Source: Candidatus Nitrosopumilus sp. SW
GTDB taxonomy: Archaea > Thermoproteota > Nitrososphaeria > Nitrososphaerales > Nitrosopumilaceae
Reading direction: 5' to 3'
Assembly (NCBI RefSeq): GCF_006740685.1
Contig: NZ_CP035425.1
Span: 1,155,687-1,219,686 of the forward strand
DNA length: 64,000 bases
This document shows, piece after piece, positions 59,851 to 64,000 of this stretch. How positions within the stretch are numbered: the stretch's first letter is position 1; the number at the start of each line of letters is the position of its first letter. Both the position numbers and the translations under genes were made by a program. The notes beneath the pieces were generated by a model that saw only the letters and a list, made by a program, of their open reading frames with translations, was not told the DNA's origin and ran no database searches.

Positions 59851-62013
59851 ATGAAGGTCTCTCTAATCTATAATGAGAAAAAAATCGACCCAGATGATGT
59901 TATCAATGTTTTTGGAATGACTACAAAAGAGCATTACAGTACAAAAGCTGTTGAGAGAGTTGCAAGAGCTCTTGAAAAAGGAGGTCACTCTGTAAAAGTC
60001 ATTGAAGGTGATATTCACCTTGCTGATGAATTACGTGAATTTATGCCAAAAGTAGTCTCAGGTGAAAAACCTGGGATGGTTTTCAACATGGCATATGGCA
60101 TTCAAGGACAAAACAGGTACACTCATGTTCCTGCAATGATGGAAATGCTTGGTATTCCTTACATAGGTTCTGGTCCTGCAGGTCATGCAATTGTGCAAGA
60201 TAAGGTGATGACAAAAATCGTTTTACAAAAAAATAATATTTCCACTCCTGGTTTTTGGGTATTCAAGACACCTGATGATAAATTTGATGATTTAGTTTTT
60301 CCAGTAATTGTAAAACCAAAATTAGAATCTACTTCTATGGGGATGGAGGTTGTGGATAATTGGAATGATTTACGAAAAGCAGTGGCGATACAAATTGAAA
60401 AATTTCAACAAGATATTCTAGTAGAACAGTTTGTTTCTGGACGAGAATTTGCAGTAGGATTAATTGGAAATAGTCCAAACATCGAAGTTCTTCCAATAGT
60501 TGAAATTGACTTGGGTGATCCTGACAAAATTCAAACAAATGATGATAAAAAGAAAACAGGTGGAGTTGATAAAATCTGTCCTGCAAAACTATCCAAAGAA
60601 AAAACAGAAGAAATGAAACAGATGTGTATTCAAGCATTTACGGCATTAGGTCTTAATGACTACAGCAGAGTTGATTTTAGAATGGATAAAGATGAGAATC
60701 TTTACATTTTAGAACTAAATTCTATGGCAAGTCTGGGCATGGGCGGTTCTTTGTTTTATGCTGCAAAAACAGCTGGGTATACCTATGAATCTCTAATCAA
60801 TAAAATTTTAGACGTCGCAACCATTAGATATTTTGGCTCATCACAACCAACAGAGACTGAAGCAGATCTTACTCAACCACTCCGTGTTGTTGCTCGAACT
60901 TATCTTAGAGGTCATCTGCAAAACCAAAAGGACACTTTACGAGATTTTGTTAATCTGAACACACACGTACGTAATGTCGATAATGTGAATAAATTAGGTA
61001 CAATGCTATCTCGGAGATTGAAACATTTGGGATTCAATGAGCGTTTGCACAAGCAGTTCGAAGTTGGTGACATACATTATTTTAAAAATCATGAAGAAGA
61101 AAAAAATGACGTCCTGATAATATCTCATATGGATACTCACTATGGGCCAAATGATCTTATCTCGTATTTTGAAGATGATGATAGGATTTATGGGTCTGGT
61201 ATAGCTGAAAGTAAAGGTGGTTTGATTGTAATGTTAGGAGCATTACATGCTTTACGTTTTGCAAAGAGACTCAAGAAAATCAAATGCGGAGTGTTGCTTA
61301 CAACTGATGATAGTTTGGGAGGACGTTTTAGCAAAAAAATTGTTCAACAATATTCCAAAAAATCAAAATACATTATTGGATTAAAATCTGCAAGCAAAGA
61401 TGGTGGCATAATTACAACATGTTATGGGAGAAATGATTATCAAATTAGATTTACAGCCCCTAACTCCACATCCTCAGACATTCATGGAATAATTCCAATA
61501 CTTGGAAAAAAGATTACTGCAATTGAAAAACTTTCAAAAGATGAAAAGAATTATCGTCTAAGAACCACTTCTGTTATTGCACAAGGTACTCATGGACATA
61601 CTCCAAATTATGCTACCTTGTCTATAATTTGCAGTTTCAAAACTCCTTCATTGGGAAAAACAATGGATTCTAAAATCAGAACTATTATGAAGAAAAAAGA
61701 ATCTGGTCAAAAGAACTTGGAAGTTGCAATAAACCAAATACAAACAAGACCTCCAGTCATTGAAGAGGAATCTGACAAAAAATTCTATGAGATGGTTGAA
61801 GATTTAGCTGAAAAACATGAATTAAAAATAAGACGACATGAACAGATAATGTCTTCAGATATTAGTAATGTGCCTTCAAGATTACCTGCATTAGATGGAT
61901 TTGGTCCTATTGGTCACAAATATCGCTCTACACAAGAATACATACTTCATGATAGCATAACAGAGCGTTCAGCTCTACTTGCATCTGTTTTGTATAGGTG
62001 TGGTGGAAATTGA
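59851..62013 (+). CDS. Fusion of D-Ala-D-Ala ligase-like ATP-grasp and divergent M20 peptidase-like domain
   Basis: A 720-aa fusion. Residues 1-340 are an ATP-grasp of the D-Ala-D-Ala ligase type, with GSGPAGHAIVQDK, VIVKPKLESTSMGM and the catalytic RVDFRMDKDE...ILELNSMASLGM. Residues 375-720 look like an M20 peptidase, with IISHMDTHYG (HxD), GSGIAESKGG, TTDDSLGG and a C-terminal LHDSITER. Several M20 metal ligands are replaced: the bridging Asp by Glu, and the DEE motif by DDS. Archaea have no peptidoglycan, so the ligase must act on another substrate. GTG 59842 is an alternative start. See findings. Confidence 0.82.
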   Translation: MKVSLIYNEKKIDPDDVINVFGMTTKEHYSTKAVERVARALEKGGHSVKVIEGDIHLADELREFMPKVVSGEKPGMVFNMAYGIQGQNRYTHVPAMMEMLGIPYIGSGPAGHAIVQDKVMTKIVLQKNNISTPGFWVFKTPDDKFDDLVFPVIVKPKLESTSMGMEVVDNWNDLRKAVAIQIEKFQQDILVEQFVSGREFAVGLIGNSPNIEVLPIVEIDLGDPDKIQTNDDKKKTGGVDKICPAKLSKEKTEEMKQMCIQAFTALGLNDYSRVDFRMDKDENLYILELNSMASLGMGGSLFYAAKTAGYTYESLINKILDVATIRYFGSSQPTETEADLTQPLRVVARTYLRGHLQNQKDTLRDFVNLNTHVRNVDNVNKLGTMLSRRLKHLGFNERLHKQFEVGDIHYFKNHEEEKNDVLIISHMDTHYGPNDLISYFEDDDRIYGSGIAESKGGLIVMLGALHALRFAKRLKKIKCGVLLTTDDSLGGRFSKKIVQQYSKKSKYIIGLKSASKDGGIITTCYGRNDYQIRFTAPNSTSSDIHGIIPILGKKITAIEKLSKDEKNYRLRTTSVIAQGTHGHTPNYATLSIICSFKTPSLGKTMDSKIRTIMKKKESGQKNLEVAINQIQTRPPVIEEESDKKFYEMVEDLAEKHELKIRRHEQIMSSDISNVPSRLPALDGFGPIGHKYRSTQEYILHDSITERSALLASVLYRCGGN

Positions 62014-62094
62014 GTTTAGAATATCGATTTACAACACTTGATATCTTGATTGGAATTTCAAGTTTTTTTAGTGGTTTAAAGGGGAATAATTTTA

Positions 62095-63741
62095 ATGAAA
62101 AATAACATTGGAATAATTGCAAATAGACTTGTTTATGGATTTGTTTTTGCGTTTTTATATCAAATAATTATTGGCATAGCTACATCTTTACTCTCAATCC
62201 CTTTAACTGGAAATATTCAAGATCTTATTTCTGGAGTTGAACAAATTGATTCTACACAAGGTCCATTACTTGTAGTTTGGTGGATTCTTTCTACTGTTAT
62301 CATCACTGCCATTGCACTTTTGATTATACGCTACAAAAAATTCATGTCTCCCTATAAAGGCGAAGCAAATATTGAGATTCCACCTAGAATCACTGCAATT
62401 ACTGCAATAATTATTGGTGCATCTATATCCTTCTTGTTTTTCTTATTGGATTCGGTTATAGGATTAGTTGTTCAACCAGGTTCTCAGACTGATGTATCTG
62501 CAATATATCAAGCTGCATTAATAGGCGATTTTACTCCTTTAACTGTAAGTATTATCTTTTCAATAATTGCGGGCTTTATCATAATTGGTGTTGCAAGTAA
62601 AACTTCAACTGTCAAACAAATAACTCGAGATATTGGTTTACAGGATATTGCAGGATTCAAACTGATGAAAAATGTAACTAAAACTCAAAAAACTACAATA
62701 TCTGACACCATCGGTCAACGCCCTGGAGCTTTAATTCATGTTGGTGAGAAAAAAGTCGACAAAGTTACAATTGATCTAATAGAATATGATGATACTGATA
62801 TTAACGAAATCCATGATGCAACTTCTGAACAATGTCTAGACTCAAAAAACAAACCAAATGTTTCATGGGTTAACATAGTTGGTATACATGATCCAGAAAT
62901 AATCAAAACTTTTGGTAACAACTTTGGGATTCATTCACTTCATCAAGCAAATATTATGAATACCGAACTGCGTCCATCTGTAGAGATTTCTGATGATTAT
63001 GTTATGATGATGTTCAAGATGCCTCACTATGATCCAAAAACAGGAAAACTAGAACTAGAACAAGTATCAATAATACTATCTGAACACTATCTCTTGACTT
63101 TCCAAGAGACCGCAGATGATTTTTTTGATGAAATTCGGAAAAGATTACGTAACAATTCTGGCTCTATTCGCAAAGTTCAAAGTGATTACTTGGCATATTC
63201 TCTAATTGATGCTATTGTGGATAGTTACTTTTTGGTATTAGAAAAAATTGGAGATATTACTGAGAATCTTGAAGAAGAATTAATGCAGAATCCTACTGCT
63301 GAGACTATGCAGACCATTCAAACACTCAAGCGTAGAATGATTTCATTAAGAAAAGCAATTTGGCCTGGACGAGAGATTATCAACTCTTTAGAACGTGATT
63401 CTACAATTTTGATTTCAGAAAGAACAAGACCTTATCTTCGTGATGTATATAATCACACCATTCAAGTTACTGATTCTATTGAGGGGTTAAGAGATGTAAT
63501 TGGCGGAATGCTTGATACCTATCTTTCTAGTGTAAGCAACAAAATGAATGAAGTCATGAAGACTCTTACAATTATTGCATCTATATTCATCCCAATAACA
63601 TTCATAGCTGGAATATATGGTACCAATTTCTCATATGTTCCTGAATTAGCTTGGGAGGGAAGTTATTTTGTGATGCTTGGTGTGATGGGTGTTATTTCAC
63701 TATGTATGATAGGCTATTTCAAAAAGAAACGGTGGATGTAG
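62095..63741 (+). CDS. CorA-family transporter with extra N-terminal membrane domain and GTN motif
   Basis: A 548-aa membrane protein. The first 180 residues contain about four hydrophobic helices (e.g. LVYGFVFAFLYQIIIGIATS) not present in normal CorA. Then comes the CorA cytoplasmic domain, and two C-terminal helices with FIPITFIAGIYGTNFSYVPE. The family's strictly conserved GMN filter motif is GTN here (509-511). The tail is KKKRWM. Cation transport is likely, but magnesium selectivity is uncertain. It is 81 bases after the ATP-grasp/M20 gene. Confidence 0.87.
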   Translation: MKNNIGIIANRLVYGFVFAFLYQIIIGIATSLLSIPLTGNIQDLISGVEQIDSTQGPLLVVWWILSTVIITAIALLIIRYKKFMSPYKGEANIEIPPRITAITAIIIGASISFLFFLLDSVIGLVVQPGSQTDVSAIYQAALIGDFTPLTVSIIFSIIAGFIIIGVASKTSTVKQITRDIGLQDIAGFKLMKNVTKTQKTTISDTIGQRPGALIHVGEKKVDKVTIDLIEYDDTDINEIHDATSEQCLDSKNKPNVSWVNIVGIHDPEIIKTFGNNFGIHSLHQANIMNTELRPSVEISDDYVMMMFKMPHYDPKTGKLELEQVSIILSEHYLLTFQETADDFFDEIRKRLRNNSGSIRKVQSDYLAYSLIDAIVDSYFLVLEKIGDITENLEEELMQNPTAETMQTIQTLKRRMISLRKAIWPGREIINSLERDSTILISERTRPYLRDVYNHTIQVTDSIEGLRDVIGGMLDTYLSSVSNKMNEVMKTLTIIASIFIPITFIAGIYGTNFSYVPELAWEGSYFVMLGVMGVISLCMIGYFKKKRWM

Positions 63742-63750
63742 CAAGTTCTC

Positions 63751-64000
63751 ATGACTAATGTTGTACTGCAAAGAACATATGAGATTCTAGAAGGCACCAC
63801 AAATGACAAAATTGCAAGAGGCTTTCAATTTTTCATTATATCGTTAATTGCAGTAAATGTTCTTGTTGTAATTGTCGAAACAGAAGAATCTGTATTGGAT
63901 GAGTATGGATATTTGTTTACTCCTTTTGAAATATTTTCAGTATTAGTTTTCACAGGAGAATATGCTGCAAGATTAATTGTTTGTAAACTAAATCCAAAAT
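63751..64000 (+). CDS. Voltage-gated-type ion channel, N-terminus (cut by window edge)
   Basis: The first 83 residues show two membrane helices, IARGFQFFIISLIAVNVLVV and FEIFSVLVFTGEYAARLIV, joined by ETEESVLDEYGYLFTPF. This pattern is the S1-S2 of voltage-gated potassium or cation channels (VxxETE...FTxEYxxRL). The filter lies outside the window, so ion selectivity is unknown. It starts 10 bases after the CorA variant stop, suggesting a shared unit. Confidence 0.75.
   Translation, partial: MTNVVLQRTYEILEGTTNDKIARGFQFFIISLIAVNVLVVIVETEESVLDEYGYLFTPFEIFSVLVFTGEYAARLIVCKLNPK

Overview
The window looks like a contiguous chromosome segment of a marine ammonia-oxidising archaeon (Nitrososphaerota/Thaumarchaeota, Nitrosopumilus-like). 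Several things point there. The DNA is AT-rich, and many genes look leaderless, with a TATA-like box about 25 bases before the start codon. Archaeal information-processing genes are present (Nop5/fibrillarin, RadA, Rpo4, S30e, L21e, DnaG-type primase, proteasome alpha). A eukaryote-like type IB topoisomerase is present, a hallmark of the phylum. A fused ADP-forming acyl-CoA synthetase sits beside a crotonase, the pair expected for the 3-hydroxypropionate/4-hydroxybutyrate cycle of ammonia oxidisers. I see no insertion sequence, prophage, CRISPR array or rRNA; the window reads as a stable core genome with some lineage-specific genes.

Layout. 1-1.9 kb: fibrillarin (cut by the window edge) and Nop5, joined by a perfect 11 x 21-bp repeat that is open in both genes' frames. 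2-10.6 kb: pyrD/pyrK, a radical SAM protein, S30e, radA, rlmN, then a tight L21e-Rpo4-DUF655-Dim1-methyltransferase cluster. 10.6-19.3 kb: isocitrate/isopropylmalate-type dehydrogenase, phosphoesterase, tRNA-Ser, microproteins, a SirB1-like protein, a zincin-like protein and a sensor kinase. 19.3-30.6 kb: intron-containing tRNA-Met, a triplicated secreted protein, Topo IB, SDR, an MrfA-like helicase, an orphan DNA methyltransferase, TatA, PII, MFS, a UbiE-like methyltransferase and PsmA. 30.7-36.5 kb: glutamate dehydrogenase and the two carbon-fixation genes. 36.5-43.2 kb: cupredoxin, small DNA-binding proteins, CBS protein, A-type Fe-S carrier, DnaG, riboflavin kinase, FAD synthase and a diphthine synthase-DUF357 fusion.

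43.2-52.3 kb is one minus-strand block for lysine and arginine synthesis on the LysW amino-group carrier: argG-lysW-argX-lysY-lysZ-lysJ-Lrp, then hcs-lysW-lysX-lysK. There are two carriers and two ligases but one set of processing enzymes. The carrier in the lysine half ends in Gln instead of the Glu normally used as the attachment point. 52.4-55.5 kb: a sulfonate/nitrate-type ABC transporter and a stress protein. 55.5-64 kb is the most lineage-specific part: tandem microproteins, a Cys-cluster HTH protein, a secreted coiled-coil protein, an H1-like basic protein, zinc-ribbon microproteins, an ATP-grasp/M20 fusion, a CorA variant with GTN in place of GMN, and the start of an ion channel.

The observations I would follow up first are the dual-frame repeat linking nop5 and fibrillarin, the LysW paralogue with a C-terminal Gln, the ATP-grasp/M20 fusion, and a palindrome that recurs in the 57-60 kb region. 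All functional calls rest on reading motifs by eye; no database search was run.
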